A DNA stretch of 64,000 nucleotides from Ravibacter sp037191015. Lineage in GTDB: Bacteria; Bacteroidota; Bacteroidia; Cytophagales; Spirosomataceae. Below are positions 63,305 to 64,000 of the stretch, in pieces (position 1 is the stretch's first letter; every line of letters starts with the position of its first letter). Both the position numbers and the translations under genes were made by a program. The notes under the pieces were generated by a model. The model did not search any database. It was given only the letters and a program-made list of their open reading frames with translations, and was not told the DNA's origin. Location of the stretch: positions 78,050 to 142,049 of the forward strand of contig JBBCKD010000026.1 of NCBI GenBank assembly GCA_037191015.1. The letters are read 5' to 3'.

Positions 63305-64000
63305 TACCAGCCGGGATTTTGCGACAAATTCGGATTCAGCGTTCTTTCGAGCTGGGGGATATCATCCAGGTAATCGCGCTCCGGCCGGAAGCGGTAGCCT
63401 TCCGGTAGCTGATTCCTGAAATAGTCGATCAGCCCGTCGCCCTGGAGCGGAGGGTTGTAGGAAGGGAACTCGGATTTCAGGAAAGGATACCCATAGAATC
63501 GTTTTCCCCGGAACAGCGCATGGGCCGCCCACCTCCGGTAATCGTCCGACCTTCTTCCTTCCAGGGCCAGCTCTACGCGGCGCTCCCTGCGTATCTCGTA
63601 CAATGCGTCGGACACCGGGTACCCGTACGATTCAAGGTTAGGATCGTCAGATTGGGGCAATACTTTAAAATCAGGCATTCCTACCCTTTGGCGAAGCAGG
63701 TTCAATGCGTCGTACGCCACCGTTTGATCGAGCTCGTATTGTGCTTCCGCCAGGTTCAGAAGTACTTCACCGTACCTGAAAAGGATATACCCCGTTTCGC
63801 TGAATCCCCCGGACTGGTCGCTTCCTGCGGCACGTGAGGCAGGGTTGGAGAATTTTTTTACCTGGAAGCCGGTAGCGGACAGGTTCTCTCCTCCCTGATC
63901 AACAAACGGTTTATCGAACCGGGAGCCATTGGAGGCGATGCGCAGATCGCCTGGTATCCAGATTGTGGCATGAAGCCTGGGGTCGGTATCAGCAGCGATT
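63304..64000 (-). CDS. SusD/RagB-family protein, C-terminal part (N-terminus beyond window)
   Basis: The frame is open from the right edge to TAA 63304-63306, at least 231 residues. ETGYILFRYGEVLLNLAEAQYELDQ, RRERRVELALEGRRSDDYRR (in two parts) and the ending LNPNLSQNPGW are SusD hallmarks. An internal GTG at 63718 is not the start. It is a different SusD from the one at 50310-51944, so a second SusC should lie just outside the window. Confidence 0.92.
   Translation of the reverse strand, partial: IAADTDPRLHATIWIPGDLRIASNGSRFDKPFVDQGGENLSATGFQVKKFSNPASRAAGSDQSGGFSETGYILFRYGEVLLNLAEAQYELDQTVAYDALNLLRQRVGMPDFKVLPQSDDPNLESYGYPVSDALYEIRRERRVELALEGRRSDDYRRWAAHALFRGKRFYGYPFLKSEFPSYNPPLQGDGLIDYFRNQLPEGYRFRPERDYLDDIPQLERTLNPNLSQNPGW

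Noticed and set aside
1..64000. Scan for tRNA, rRNA, CRISPR arrays, IS elements, attachment sites and T-box or cobalamin riboswitches
   Set aside because: No characteristic cloverleaf, repeat-spacer array, transposase gene or conserved riboswitch core was recognised by eye; a covariance-model search would be needed to exclude small RNAs.

Overview
The window looks like chromosomal DNA of a Bacteroidota bacterium, most likely Cytophagales (Spirosomaceae/Dyadobacter-like). The evidence is a SusC/SusD pair with its own ECF sigma factor and FecR anti-sigma, BshC, a PorE-like OmpA lipoprotein, a UbiA/dehydroquinate-synthase 'ebo' cluster, and several -7 boxes of the Bacteroidota type (TAnnTTTG), two of them with a TTTG -33 box at 19-20 nt. 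The genus is an inference. I see no rRNA, tRNA, CRISPR array, transposase or prophage gene.

Layout. 1-5.6 kb (+): an ebo operon entering from the left edge (eboB partial, eboC, eboD, eboE, and an alkaline-phosphatase-superfamily gene called eboF here), which should make or move an unidentified metabolite. 5.6-8.9 kb (-): a small surface-sugar cluster (methyltransferase, GT2 glycosyltransferase, sugar aminotransferase, 3,4-ketoisomerase). 9-12.4 kb (-): polytopic membrane protein, ABC permease and ATPase, XRE regulator. 12.4-13.2 kb: an isolated transcript candidate with a 28-codon Phe/Leu/Trp-rich peptide that stops one base before a strong terminator. 13.5-28.8 kb: housekeeping genes (LytTR regulator, fabI, 5-FTHF cyclo-ligase, bshC, kinase, fbp, icd, porE-like, Na+ symporter, clpS, recR, exported SOD, TPR protein). 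29-35.9 kb (+): miaB - sigma-54 activator - lptE - TPR-like protein - secG, a terminator, then groES-groEL behind a sigma-54 (-24/-12) promoter candidate.

36-57.3 kb: a large catabolic locus. A Gfo/Idh/MocA oxidoreductase (+) faces a long minus-strand array: ECF sigma, FecR, SusC, SusD, NodB-like deacetylase, GMC oxidoreductase with its gluconate-2-dehydrogenase-subunit-3-like partner, esterase, sialate O-acetylesterase, ceramidase-fold hydrolase, PVC-type heme lipoprotein, second ceramidase-fold hydrolase, second deacetylase. No classical glycoside hydrolase is recognisable, so de-esterification plus oxidation of a sugar or glycolipid is the likelier logic. 57.6-64 kb (-): four sulfatases behind a second SusD that runs off the right edge, suggesting use of a sulfated glycan. 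The two outer sulfatases are near-duplicates. One inner sulfatase has an unusual formylglycine motif (CTVSR).

Best leads for something new: the 28-aa peptide/terminator unit, the sigma-54-groESL link with a nearby activator, the oxidative PUL without glycosidases, the ebo cluster product, and the repeat-derived tail of fbp.
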